64,000 nt of DNA from Streptomyces tropicalis (lineage in GTDB: Bacteria; Actinomycetota; Actinomycetes; Streptomycetales; Streptomycetaceae), in NCBI RefSeq assembly GCF_029269835.1, contig NZ_JARJBB010000015.1:100691-164690 (forward strand), in the 5' to 3' direction. Shown here in pieces: positions 42,575-53,176 of this stretch (within the stretch, counting starts at the first letter, position 1; each line of letters starts with the position of its first letter). The position numbers and the translations under genes were made by a program. The notes beneath the pieces are model-generated. The model did no database searches. It had not been told where the DNA came from and saw only the letters and a program-made list of their open reading frames with translations.

Positions 42575-43096
42575 ATGAACAGCGCATCCCCCGGACGGCC
42601 GGGCGACGGGCGGGACCGGGACGACGAGGGCCGGGCACGCAGCGCCCGGCCGCGGGACGGGCTGGGACGGCCGCTGCCCTACGGCTCGGAGGGCGTGGCC
42701 CGGCAGCCGGAGGGCGTGCTGCGCACGCCCGCGGAGTCCGTCGCCGAGGCGCAGGAACTCCTGGACGCGGGCAGGCCGTTCCACGCGCACGAGGTCTTCG
42801 AGGACGCCTGGAAGTCGGGCCCCGACGCGGAGCGCGGGCTGTGGCGGGGGCTGGCCCAGCTCGCCGTCGGACTCACCCACGCCGCCCGGGGCAACGCCAC
42901 CGGCGGTGCCCGGCTGCTGCGGCGCGGCGCGGACGGCGTCGACCGCTGGGCGGGGGAGGCCGGGCGGCCCGCGCCGCACGGCCTGGACGTCGACGGGCTC
43001 GGCGCCTGGGCGCGCGGGCTGGCGGACGCGGTGGAGCGGCGGCCGGAGGCCGTGGACCCGGCGGCCCGGGCACCCCGGCTGCGGCGGGCGCGGTAG
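42575..43096 (+). CDS. DUF309 domain protein
   Basis: 173 aa from ATG 42575 (CGGGG-GAC upstream). The N-terminal 55 residues are disordered and charged. Residues about 60-130 are the helical DUF309 domain with its hallmark AGRPFHAHEVFEDAWK followed by LWRGLAQLAVGLTHAARGN and GGARLLRRGADGVDRW. The conserved His/Glu of FHAHE suggests a metal or catalytic role, but the function is unknown. It is followed by cobF 94 nt later, not clearly co-transcribed. Confidence 0.85.
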   Translation: MNSASPGRPGDGRDRDDEGRARSARPRDGLGRPLPYGSEGVARQPEGVLRTPAESVAEAQELLDAGRPFHAHEVFEDAWKSGPDAERGLWRGLAQLAVGLTHAARGNATGGARLLRRGADGVDRWAGEAGRPAPHGLDVDGLGAWARGLADAVERRPEAVDPAARAPRLRRAR

Positions 43097-43190
43097 CCCC
43101 GGCCGGCCGCGTGACGGCCCGCCGGGCGCCCGGTGCGGCCGCCGCGGCTCCGGTGCGCGGACCGTCGGCGGCGTACGGCAGACTCGGGGC

Positions 43191-43964
43191 GTGCGAAAGA
43201 TTCATGTCATCGGCATCGGCGCGGGCGACCCCGAGCAGCTCACCCTGCAGGCGGTGCGGGCACTGCGCGACACGGACGTGTTCTTCGTCCTCGGCAAGGG
43301 CGAGGTGAAGGCCGACCTCGTGCAGCTGCGCCGGGACCTCCTCGACACGCACGTACCGCAGGGGACGTACCGCCTGGTGGAGGCGCGCGACCCGGAGCGG
43401 GACCGGGCGGCGGGCGGCAGCGCCTACTCCCCCGCCGTCGGGGACTGGCGCAGCGCCCGCGCCGGGATCTACGAGCGGCTGATCGCCGAGGAGCTGGGCC
43501 CCGACGAGCGCGGCGCGTTCCTGGTGTGGGGCGACCCGTCGCTGTACGACAGCACGCTCGGGATCCTGGAGGAGGTGCTCGCGCGGGGTGCGGTGGACTT
43601 CTCGTACGACGTGGTGCCCGGCATCAGCAGCGTGTCCTCGCTGGTGGCCCGGCACCGCACGGGGCTGAACCGGGTCGCCCGCCCGGTGCAGATCACCACG
43701 GGCCGGCGCCTGGCCGAGGGATTCCCGGAGGGTGTGGACGACGTGGTCGTGATGCTGGACGCCCACCAGACCTTCCGTCGGTACGCCGACCAGGACATCC
43801 ACATCTACTGGGGCGCCTACCTGGGGACGCCGGACGAGGTGCTCGACTCCGGCCCGATCGCGGAGGCGGCGCCGCGCATCGAGCGGCTGCGGGCCGAGGC
43901 CCGCGCCCGCAAGGGCTGGATCATGGACACGTACCTGCTGCGCCGGAACCCGCGGCAGGACTGA
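43191..43964 (+). CDS. cobF: precorrin-6A synthase (deacetylating)
   Basis: 257 aa from GTG 43191. A tetrapyrrole methylase with N-terminal KIHVIGIGAGDPEQLTLQAVRAL (SAM-binding GxGxGD), FLVWGDPSLYDSTLGI and VPGISSVSSLVARHRTGL. The C-terminal WGAYLGTPDEVLDSG and the conserved GWIMDTYLLRR fit CobF, which methylates C-1 of precorrin-5 with loss of acetate in aerobic cobalamin synthesis. It faces cobK, which acts next in the same pathway, across 61 bp. Confidence 0.92.
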   Translation: MRKIHVIGIGAGDPEQLTLQAVRALRDTDVFFVLGKGEVKADLVQLRRDLLDTHVPQGTYRLVEARDPERDRAAGGSAYSPAVGDWRSARAGIYERLIAEELGPDERGAFLVWGDPSLYDSTLGILEEVLARGAVDFSYDVVPGISSVSSLVARHRTGLNRVARPVQITTGRRLAEGFPEGVDDVVVMLDAHQTFRRYADQDIHIYWGAYLGTPDEVLDSGPIAEAAPRIERLRAEARARKGWIMDTYLLRRNPRQD

Positions 43965-44025
43965 CCGGGCCGGCCGGACCGGGCCGCCCCCGCCCGGTGT
44001 CCGCGCGGGCGGATCCGCCCCGGTG

Positions 44026-44772
44026 TCAGCGCGGGGCGAGACCCAACCGGGCGAGGGCCGCGGCGACGTCGGGGACGGCGTCCACCCCGCCGGGCAGCGG
44101 AGGGCGCCGTACGACGACGACCGGGAGGTCCAGCCCGCGTGCGGCCGTGAGCTTGGCCGCGGTCGCCGCTCCCCCGCTGTCCTTGGTCACGAGCACGTCG
44201 ACGCGGTGCTCCCGCAGCAGCTCCGTCTCGCCGGCCACCGTGAAGGGGCCCCGGGCCTGCACCAGGTCCACGTCCGGCGGCAGCGGCGGCTCCGGCGGCT
44301 CGACCGACCGGACGACGAAGTGCAGCTCGGTGAGGGCGGCGAAGGCGGCGAGGCCGAGCCGGCCGGTGCTCAGGAACACCCGGCGCCCGAGCCCGGGCAG
44401 CAGCCGGGCCGCATGCTCCAGCGAGTCGGCCGGATGCCACCGGTCTCCGGGTGCCTGCGGCCATCCGGGGCGGCGCAGGACGACCGCGGGGACGCCGGTG
44501 GCGACCGCCGCCCGTGCCGCGTTCCGTGTGATCGCCTCGGCGAAGGGGTGCGTGGCGTCGACGAGGGCGTCCACGTGGTGCGCGCGCAGCCAGGCCGCCA
44601 GGCCCTCCGCCCCGCCGAAGCCGCCGACACGCACCTCGCCGTCCACGGTGCCCGGCCGGGACACGCGCCCGGCCAGCGAGGTCGTCACCCGCACACCGGG
44701 CCGGGCGGTCAGGGCTGCGGCCAGTTCGCGTGCCTCGGTGGTGCCGCCGAGGACCAGGACGTGCGCGGGCAT
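44026..44772 (-). CDS. cobK: precorrin-6A reductase
   Basis: 248 aa from ATG 44772. CobK/CbiJ family: N-terminal HVLVLGGTTEARELAAALTA (NADPH site), VDALVDATHPFAEAITRNA, RPGWPQAPGDRWHPADSLEHA, RRVFLSTGRLGLAAF and VLVTKDSGGAATAAKLTAA, ending in LPVVVVRRPP. It reduces the macrocycle of precorrin-6A to 6B after CobF. No other cob genes and no cobalamin riboswitch are visible here, so this is an outlying pair of the pathway. Confidence 0.93.
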   Translation of the reverse strand: MPAHVLVLGGTTEARELAAALTARPGVRVTTSLAGRVSRPGTVDGEVRVGGFGGAEGLAAWLRAHHVDALVDATHPFAEAITRNAARAAVATGVPAVVLRRPGWPQAPGDRWHPADSLEHAARLLPGLGRRVFLSTGRLGLAAFAALTELHFVVRSVEPPEPPLPPDVDLVQARGPFTVAGETELLREHRVDVLVTKDSGGAATAAKLTAARGLDLPVVVVRRPPLPGGVDAVPDVAAALARLGLAPR

Positions 44773-44858
44773 GGGCCGAGCGTACGGGGCGGGCGGGCCG
44801 GCGGGGACGGTGGGTGGTCGCGGGCCCCGTGGCCCCGGCGGCCCGAAGCGCCCGAGCC

Positions 44859-45305
44859 TTACGCCCTCTCGTCCAGGCGCTTCACGTGGGCGATGTTCTC
44901 GCGGTCCTCGGCGTCGTCGCCGGGCGCGGCGGCGAACCAGGCGTCGAGGATCTCCCCCAGCAGCGGCTCGGAGGTCAGCCGGAGGCTGAGCGCCAGCACG
45001 TTGGCGTCGTTCCAGCGGCGTGCGCCGTCCGCCGTGCCGGCGTCGGTGCACAGGGCGGCGCGGACGCCGGGCACCTTGTTCGCCGCGATCGAGGCGCCGG
45101 TTCCGGTCCAGCAGCACACCACCGCCTGGTCGCTCCGCCCCTCGGCGACGTCGCGCGCGGCGGCGGCGGAGCACACCGCCCAGCGCGGGTCGCCGTCCGG
45201 CCGCAGCGCACCGTGGGCCAGCACCTCGTGTCCGCGTTCGCGCAGCCGGGCGACCAGGCTGCGGGCCACGGGTTCGTCCATGTCGGAGGAGACGGAGATC
45301 CGCAT
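44859..45305 (-). CDS. RpiB/LacAB sugar-phosphate isomerase family protein
   Basis: 148 aa. The family fold is shown by MRISVSSDMDEPVARSLVARLRERG, PRWAVCSAAAARDVAEGRSDQAVVCCWTGTGASIAANKVPGVRAALC, RRWNDANVLALSLRLTS and the C-terminal helix. GTGASIAANK is the phosphate-binding loop; the N-terminal SSDMDEP replaces the usual GSDHAG, so the substrate probably differs from ribose-5-phosphate. It is monocistronic between cobK and the kinase gene, all on the minus strand. Confidence 0.82.
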   Translation of the reverse strand: MRISVSSDMDEPVARSLVARLRERGHEVLAHGALRPDGDPRWAVCSAAAARDVAEGRSDQAVVCCWTGTGASIAANKVPGVRAALCTDAGTADGARRWNDANVLALSLRLTSEPLLGEILDAWFAAAPGDDAEDRENIAHVKRLDERA

Positions 45306-45407
45306 GCGCCGAGCCTACTCAGCGGGAGGCGCCGCGCCGTGGGTCGGCCGGGAGTACGGCGCCGGGGCGGGGCGCCGCTCCGGGGGCGGCGGGCCCCGGC
45401 ACACGCC

Positions 45408-46514
<1,107 letters not shown>

Positions 46515-46622
46515 TCGTAGACCGTCCTCAATCCCCGGAGATTCGCACCCGCCGCGCCGGCGCCCCGCGGCGCTCCCGGCCCGTGGCCGGCCGGCGCGTC
46601 GGGGCTCGGCAACCGGCTCATC

Positions 46623-47105
46623 CTAGCGATCGCTTGACGTCCCCGTGACCACGCCGGAACCGGGTGCGGGCGGCGCCCGACGGACCGTCACCCGCTTGAC
46701 GCCGACGAGGGTGCGGTAGCGCTCCCGGACGGCGAGGTCGGCGAGGCTCCACACCGCGGGGCGCCCCACCTCGGCGCACAGGTGCAGGACCCGGCCGTCG
46801 TCCGTGCGGACGCCGACGTGGGCGCCGTAGGGGTCCGGGCCGTTGTTGAACAGCATGAGGTCCAGGAGGCGGGCGCGGTCCACGCGGACCGTGGACCGGG
46901 TGTCGGCCCACAGCTCGCCGGACCGCAGCGGGGGTGCGAGCAGGCCGAAGTGGTGCAGCACGGCGTAGGCGTAGAGCTGGCAGTTCGCCCCGGCCGCCGG
47001 GTCCGGCCGGGCGGCCACGGCGGCGGAGCCCGGGAAGCGGGAGCCGGCGTACGGGACGGCCCGCAGCACTGCCGGGAGCCGGTCGATGAGGGGCCCGGCG
47101 ATCAC
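46623..47105 (-). CDS. NlpC/P60-like cysteine peptidase family protein
   Basis: 160 aa from GTG 47105 (GGAG 7 nt upstream). Cys in GANCQLYAYAVLHHFGL and His in PYGAHVGVRTDDGRVLHL form the NlpC/P60-type Cys-His arrangement; LRSGELWADTRST sits between them. There is no signal peptide, unlike typical secreted wall hydrolases, so it may act in the cytoplasm or on another amide. It precedes the kinase gene on the same strand, 108 nt away. Confidence 0.7.
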   Translation of the reverse strand: MIAGPLIDRLPAVLRAVPYAGSRFPGSAAVAARPDPAAGANCQLYAYAVLHHFGLLAPPLRSGELWADTRSTVRVDRARLLDLMLFNNGPDPYGAHVGVRTDDGRVLHLCAEVGRPAVWSLADLAVRERYRTLVGVKRVTVRRAPPAPGSGVVTGTSSDR

Positions 47106-47255
47106 GTCCCGCTCCGCGACGGGGCACTCGGGTGTGCCGGCGTCCGACGGAGGAGTGAAAAGATGATGAGTTGCCTCTTATGGAGATATGTGCAGCTGAT
47201 GACCTGTGCCATCGTCGCCGTACCTGCTGATCCACCTCAGGCTAGGAGAACGGCT

Positions 47256-47411
47256 TTGAGCGTACTGTCGTGGCTGCTCATCCCGCTGGCGACGGGTTTC
47301 TCGACGGCTCTGTGGGGCCTGTTCGCAGGCCGCCCGCGCCGGATCGACCTCTGGACGGATGTGGACCGCCATGACCGGTTCCGCGCCGTTTTCACCCGTC
47401 AGGCCGCCTGA
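47256..47411 (+). CDS. small membrane protein, TTG start
   Basis: 51 aa from TTG 47256, preceded by AGGAGAA 5 nt upstream. One hydrophobic helix (LSWLLIPLATGFSTALWGLFAG) is followed by a basic then mixed tail (DRHDRFRAVFTRQAA); such short proteins are common in Streptomyces. The frame is open back to ATG 47163, which also has GGAGG 9 nt upstream. The extra stretch has codons rare in this genome (AGT, TTA, AGA, TAT, CCT, GCT), so it looks like leader rather than coding DNA. Function unknown. Confidence 0.65.
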   Translation: MSVLSWLLIPLATGFSTALWGLFAGRPRRIDLWTDVDRHDRFRAVFTRQAA

Positions 47412-47431
47412 GGGGCCGCGGAAGCGGCCCC
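47412..47431. terminator. terminator hairpin between convergent genes
   Basis: GGGGCCGC-GGAA-GCGGCCCC, an 8-bp perfect stem with a stable tetraloop, directly after the small membrane protein stop and 19 nt past the thiolase stop on the other strand. Confidence 0.75.
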
Positions 47432-47449
47432 CGCGGGCGGGGGCCGGGC

Positions 47450-48637
<1,188 letters not shown>

Positions 48638-48664
48638 GACAGGACTCCTTGGACTACCCATTTA

Positions 48665-48679
48665 ATTAGCACCGCTAGT
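48665..48679. promoter_or_regulatory. inverted repeat in thiolase/hydrolase divergent promoter
   Basis: ATTAGC-ACC-GCTAGT (5 of 6 positions paired) lies in an A+T-rich patch (48659-48691) of a 112-bp divergent promoter. TAGC-N3-GCTA-type palindromes suit a TetR-like repressor; no regulator gene is adjacent. Confidence 0.4.
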
Positions 48680-48749
48680 TTTGGACTATAGACCTCCCTC
48701 CGGCCGCCTGGGAAGATCCCCCGCAGGCCCGCCGACCCCTGGAGGAGAC

Positions 48750-49556
48750 ATGGCCGACCCGCGCGAGCACGTCCTCACCGGCACCCGGGGCGCGCTGTGC
48801 GTCCTGGAGTGGCCGAACGAGCGGCCGCGCTACGTCGCCGTGGTGGTGCACGGCTACGGCGAGCACGCCGGACGCTACGCGGGAGTGGCCCGGGTGCTCG
48901 TGGCGCACGGCGCGGCGGTGTACGGCCCCGACCACGTGGGCCACGGCCGGTCGGCCGGCGAGCGGGTCGTGGTGGAGGACTTCGAGGACGTGGTGACCGA
49001 CGTGCACACGGCGGTCGGCGCGGCCCGGTCCGCGCATCCGGGCCTGCCGCTGGTGCTGATCGGCCACTCCATGGGCGGGCTCGTCGCCGCCCGCTACGCC
49101 CAGCGGCACGGCGGACTGGCCGCGCTCGTGCTGTCCGGCCCGGTCATCGGGGACTGGAGGCTGCCGGGCCGGCTGCTTGCGCTGGACGAGATCCCCGACA
49201 CCCCTATCAGCCCGGCCGCGCTCTCCCGCGACCCGGCCGTCGGCGCGTCGTACGCGGCGGACCCGCTGGTGTGGCACGGGCCGATGAAGCGGCCGACGGT
49301 CGAGGCGTTCGCCCGGACGCTGCGCACCGTCGAGGAGGGCGGCGGAGCGGGCGGGGTCCCGGTGCTGTGGCTGCACGGGACCGACGACCGGCTGGTGCCG
49401 CTGCCGGGCAGCCGCCCGGGCGTGGAGCGGCTGGGCGGCGCCGGCGTCACCGAGCGGATCTACCCGGGCGCCCGGCACGAGGTCTTCCACGAGACGAACC
49501 GGGACGAGGTCCTCGCCGACCTCACGGGATTCCTGGACACGGTCCTGCCGCGCTGA
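48750..49556 (+). CDS. alpha/beta hydrolase, monoacylglycerol lipase-like
   Basis: 268 aa from ATG 48750 with GGAGGAG 2-8 nt upstream. Serine hydrolase with VHGYGEHAGRYAGVARVL (oxyanion region), GPDHVGHGRSAGERV, nucleophile in LIGHSMGGLVAARYA, acid in LWLHGTDDRLVPL and His in PGARHEVFHETNRDEV. These fit the lysophospholipase/MGL (Hydrolase_4) family, which releases fatty acids for CoA-dependent degradation. Sharing a promoter region with the thiolase supports a lipid-use role (inference). There is no signal peptide. Confidence 0.9.
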   Translation: MADPREHVLTGTRGALCVLEWPNERPRYVAVVVHGYGEHAGRYAGVARVLVAHGAAVYGPDHVGHGRSAGERVVVEDFEDVVTDVHTAVGAARSAHPGLPLVLIGHSMGGLVAARYAQRHGGLAALVLSGPVIGDWRLPGRLLALDEIPDTPISPAALSRDPAVGASYAADPLVWHGPMKRPTVEAFARTLRTVEEGGGAGGVPVLWLHGTDDRLVPLPGSRPGVERLGGAGVTERIYPGARHEVFHETNRDEVLADLTGFLDTVLPR

Positions 49557-49579
49557 CGGCGGAGGCCCTCCGGGGACCG

Positions 49580-50449
49580 TCAGAAGACCGCCGGCGGGAG
49601 GTGCAGGAGACGTGCGAGGGTGCGCAGGACGCCGTTGTCGTTGTTGGAGGGGGCCAGGTGGCGGGCCCGGGCGATGACCCGGGGGTGGGCGTTGGCCATG
49701 GCGAAGGACCAGTCGGCGGCGTCCAGCATCTCCAGGTCGTTGAGGTAGTCGCCGAAGACCAGGGTCTGCGCCGGGGTGACGCCGAGGTCCCGCTGGAGGC
49801 GGCGCAGGGCGGCGCCCTTGTTCGCGGTGCGGTTCATGACGTCGACCCAGTGCTCGCCGGAGACGACGACCTGGTGGGTGCCCGCGAAGTCCGCGAGGGC
49901 GGGCGCGGTGGTCCGCTCGGCGGGGCCGAAGTCGAAGAGGGCCACCTTGATGACCTCGTCGTCGACGGCCGTCGCGTCCGGCACGATCCGGTGCCGCACG
50001 TAGTACTTGCGCACCTCGGCCAGGAACGCCTCGTCGGTCCGCTCGACGTACGCCGACCGCTTGCCGCAGACGACGGCGCCCACGTCCACCCCGCCGGCCG
50101 CGAGCCCCCGCACACAGTGGACGAGCCGGCCCGCGGCGGCCGGGTCCAGCGGGTCGGAGCTCAGCTCCTCGCCGTCCCGCACGACGTAGGTGCCGTTCTC
50201 GGCGATGAAGACCATGCCCCGCCCCTCGGCGCCGAACTGCTCCGCGAGGGTGGCGTACTGGCGGCCGCTGGCCGGGCTGAACAGCACACCGCGCCGGCGC
50301 AGCTCGGCGAGGACCGGCCGCAGGCCCGGAGGGAATCGCTTGGCGTCGTCCAGGAGCGTGCCGTCCATGTCGGTGACGACGAGCCGGATGTCGGCCTGAG
50401 CGCCGCAGGGCCCGGAGAGGGAGGTGAGGGTCGAGGGGGTGCTGGGCAT
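49580..50449 (-). CDS. HAD superfamily Cof-type phosphatase
   Basis: 289 aa from ATG 50449 (GAGGG region upstream). Motif I VVTDMDGTLLDD (two Asp), motif II SPASGRQYATL, motif III Lys in NRTANKGAALRRLQ, and motif IV VFGDYLNDLEMLDAAD. The type IIB cap with VDDEVIKVALFDFG is typical of Cof-like sugar-phosphate or FMN phosphatases. The substrate is unknown. It converges on the hydrolase gene with 23 bp between stops. Confidence 0.92.
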   Translation of the reverse strand: MPSTPSTLTSLSGPCGAQADIRLVVTDMDGTLLDDAKRFPPGLRPVLAELRRRGVLFSPASGRQYATLAEQFGAEGRGMVFIAENGTYVVRDGEELSSDPLDPAAAGRLVHCVRGLAAGGVDVGAVVCGKRSAYVERTDEAFLAEVRKYYVRHRIVPDATAVDDEVIKVALFDFGPAERTTAPALADFAGTHQVVVSGEHWVDVMNRTANKGAALRRLQRDLGVTPAQTLVFGDYLNDLEMLDAADWSFAMANAHPRVIARARHLAPSNNDNGVLRTLARLLHLPPAVF

Positions 50450-50901
50450 GGTCCGGTTCTCTGCGGGGGCGCGAGGGCACGCCGGGCTTCGGGCGCCGGC
50501 TCCGTTGCCGTACGCGGGACGGTGTCGCTGCCGGGCGGGCCGCCGCTCTCCCGGCCCCGGGATCCGCGGCCGGGTCCCGCGGGGCGGGAGCGGGCGCACG
50601 CCGCGCCCCCGTACGGGACCGCACGGTCGCGGCACGACGGGACGGCCCCCGCACCGCACGGCCGGCCGACGGCCCCGGGGGCCCGCCGCCGGACCGCCAC
50701 CCTCCGGAACGACCCCGCCAGCGTACCGACCCGGCCGCCCGCCCCCTCCGTCCGGTCGCCGCCCCGGCCCCGGCAGGACCCGGCACCGGCCCCCGAAAGG
50801 ATTCGCTCCGCGCAATCCCGGGACAGCGTGATCACCGGGCGGCACAATGGCGGCGACGGCCGCGAGCGCGGGACGGACCACGAGGGAAGCGGAGCGCAGA
50901 C
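50450..50901. other. 452-bp gap, no gene seen
   Basis: This very G+C-rich region lies between two divergent genes. The open frames on both strands are compositionally Arg/Pro/Gly artefacts. CGCAATCCCGGGACAGCGTG ending near 50830 and GAAGCGGAGC about 10-19 nt before GTG 50902 (ribosome site) are the only landmarks. Confidence 0.5.
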
Positions 50902-51714
50902 GTGAGCGGGACCCACACCCCTTCCGGCGGATCGCCGAGGCTGAACACGTCCGTGGCGCACAACGCGCGCGTGTGGAACTACTGGATCGGCGGCAAGGAC
51001 AACTACGAGGTCGACCAGCGCGTCGGCGAGCAGGTCGCCGGGATGTTCCCGGTGATCCGGGACGTGGCGCGCGCGGACCGCGACTTCCTGGGCCGCGCGG
51101 TCCGCCATCTGGCCGCCGAGCGCGGCATACGGCAGTTCCTCGACGTCGGCACCGGGCTGCCGACGGTCGACAACACCCACGAGATCGCCCAGCGGATCGC
51201 TCCGGACTCCCGGATCGTGTACGTCGACAACGACCCGATCGTCCTCGCCCACGCCCGCACCCTGCTGACCAGCACGCCCGAGGGTGTCACCGGCTACATC
51301 GACGCCGACGTGCACGACCCGGACACCATCGTGGCAGGCGCCGCCGCCACCCTCGATCTGGGCCGCCCGGTCGCGGTCATGATGCTGGGCATCCTCAACT
51401 TCGTGCTGGAGACGGACCGGGCCCGGGAGATCGTCCGCCGGATCATGGCCGCGGTGCCGCCGGGCAGCTACCTGGTGCTCACCCACCCGACGTACGACGC
51501 CGACCTCGGCGGCGAGGGCAACGTCCCGGCGATGGAGTTCTGGAACGCCAACGCCACGCCCCCGATCACCGCCCGCGGCCGCGCCGAGGTCGCCGCGTTC
51601 CTCGAGGGCCTGGACCTCGTCGAGCCGGGACTGGTGCCCTGCTCGCAGTGGCGCGCCGACGCCCCGTCCCCGGCCGCGGTGCCGCAGTTCGGCGCGGTCG
51701 CCGTGAAACCCTGA
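50902..51714 (+). CDS. SAM-dependent methyltransferase, DUF574 family
   Basis: 270 aa from GTG 50902. DUF574 (PF04672) signatures: SVAHNARVWNYWIGGKDNYEVD near the start, FLDVGTGLPTVDNTHEIAQ (SAM motif I), RIVYVDNDPIVLAHAR, and MMLGILNFVLETDRA. These proteins are abundant in Streptomyces and substrates are mostly unknown. It lies 58 nt upstream of the glutamine-synthetase-like gene on the same strand, so cotranscription is possible but unproven. Confidence 0.92.
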   Translation: MSGTHTPSGGSPRLNTSVAHNARVWNYWIGGKDNYEVDQRVGEQVAGMFPVIRDVARADRDFLGRAVRHLAAERGIRQFLDVGTGLPTVDNTHEIAQRIAPDSRIVYVDNDPIVLAHARTLLTSTPEGVTGYIDADVHDPDTIVAGAAATLDLGRPVAVMMLGILNFVLETDRAREIVRRIMAAVPPGSYLVLTHPTYDADLGGEGNVPAMEFWNANATPPITARGRAEVAAFLEGLDLVEPGLVPCSQWRADAPSPAAVPQFGAVAVKP

Positions 51715-51772
51715 GGCGGGCCGCCCGCGGCACACCGGCCGCCGGTCCGACCGAGTTCGCCGAGGAGGACGA

Positions 51773-53176
51773 ATGACCACGCCTGCCGACCCCGTCCCCG
51801 GTGGACGCCCCGGCGACGTCGATCGGGCCACCGCGCTCGCCGGCGAGCTGGCCGGCCGCGGGGTGCACGGCGTCGTCCTGGCCTACGTCGACACCGCGGG
51901 CGTCGGCCGGGTGAAGACCGTGCCCACCGCGAAGCTTGCGTCGGCCGCGGCCTGGGGCGTCGGCATGTCACCGGTGTTCGACACCTTCCTGGCGAACGAC
52001 TCCATCGTCTCCACCGACGTGCTCGGCTCCCCGGACGGCGACCTGCGCCTCTATCCCGACCTCGGCCGGCTGACCGTGCTGCGGGGCCAGCCCGGCTGGG
52101 CGTGGGCCCCGGTGGACCGGATCACCCAGGAGGGCGCCCCTCATCCCGGGTGCAGCCGCACCGCGCTGCGCCGGATCGCCGCGGACGCCGAGCGGCGCCT
52201 CGGGCTCACGTTCCGGGCGGGCATCGAGGTCGAGTGGTCCGTCGGCCGGGGGGACGCGCCCGAGGGCGCCTTCGTACCGGCGACCACGAGCCCGGCGTAC
52301 GGCGCCGCCCGGCAGGTGGAGCTGAGCGACTGGTCGGCCGACCTGCTCGCCGCGCTCGCGGCCCAGGGCGTGGACGTGGAGCAGTTCCACCCCGAGTACG
52401 CGGCCGGGCAGTTCGAGGTCTCGGTCGGCGCGGCCGATCCGGTGGCCGCGGCCGACCTCAGTGTGCTGGTGCGGCAGACGGTGCGCGCGGTGGCCCGCCG
52501 GCACGGACTGCGGGTCTCCTTCTCCCCCGCCGTCCTCGCCACCGGCGTCGGCAACGGCGGGCACGTCCACCTGTCGGCCTGGCGGGACGGCACGAACCTG
52601 CACTCCGGCGGCGCCGGCCGCCACGGCATGACGCCGGACGCAGAGTCCTTCGCCGCCGGTCTGCTCGCCCGGCTCCCGGCCCTGACGGCGGTCACCGCGC
52701 CGAGCCCGGCGAGCCGTCTGCGGCTGCGGCCCTCCCAGTGGGCCGGCGTCTTCACGGCCTGGGGCCGGGAGGCCCGCGAGGCCGCGGTGCGCGTCGTCAC
52801 CGGCACCGCGGGGGAGCACGACCGGGCCGCGAACCTGGAGGTCAAGCCCGTCGATCTGGCCGCCAACCCGTATCTGGCCCTCGGCTGCCTGATCGCCGCC
52901 GGAGTGGACGGACTGACGTCGTCCGCACCCCTGCCCGAGGAGGTCACCGGGGATCCCGCGCGGCTCGGCGCGGCGGAGGCGGCCGCGCGGGGTGTGCGGA
53001 GACTGCCGACCGGCCTGGCGGAGGCGGTCGCCGCGTTCCGCGCGGACGCCCTGCTGCGCTCCGCCCTCGGGCCCGTGCTGGCCGACGCGGTGATCGCGGT
53101 GCGCGAGGGGGAGCTCGCGGCCGTCGACGGCATGGACGACGAGCAGGTGGCGGCGGCGTACCGCTGGGTGTACTGA
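51773..53176 (+). CDS. glnA3: glutamine synthetase-like ligase, probable gamma-glutamylpolyamine synthetase
   Basis: 467 aa from ATG 51773 (GAGGAGGACGA upstream). GS fold: N-terminal VVLAYVDTAGVGRVKTVPT, metal/ammonium-site regions FRAGIEVEWSV, QFHPEYAAGQFEVSVGAADP, and ATP-site VGNGGHVHLSAWRDG, LRLRPSQWAGVFTAWG and NLEVKPVDLAANPYLALG. The Glu/Arg set differs from the true nitrogen-assimilation enzyme. In S. coelicolor GlnA3 (SCO6962) glutamylates polyamines to detoxify them. The match is by resemblance and remembered map position, so another amine substrate is possible. It overlaps the amidohydrolase start by one base. Confidence 0.82.
   Translation: MTTPADPVPGGRPGDVDRATALAGELAGRGVHGVVLAYVDTAGVGRVKTVPTAKLASAAAWGVGMSPVFDTFLANDSIVSTDVLGSPDGDLRLYPDLGRLTVLRGQPGWAWAPVDRITQEGAPHPGCSRTALRRIAADAERRLGLTFRAGIEVEWSVGRGDAPEGAFVPATTSPAYGAARQVELSDWSADLLAALAAQGVDVEQFHPEYAAGQFEVSVGAADPVAAADLSVLVRQTVRAVARRHGLRVSFSPAVLATGVGNGGHVHLSAWRDGTNLHSGGAGRHGMTPDAESFAAGLLARLPALTAVTAPSPASRLRLRPSQWAGVFTAWGREAREAAVRVVTGTAGEHDRAANLEVKPVDLAANPYLALGCLIAAGVDGLTSSAPLPEEVTGDPARLGAAEAAARGVRRLPTGLAEAVAAFRADALLRSALGPVLADAVIAVREGELAAVDGMDDEQVAAAYRWVY

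Noticed and set aside
43965..44025. Cobalamin riboswitch near cobF/cobK
   Set aside because: The two genes converge here, and no B12-box-like sequence lies upstream of either gene.
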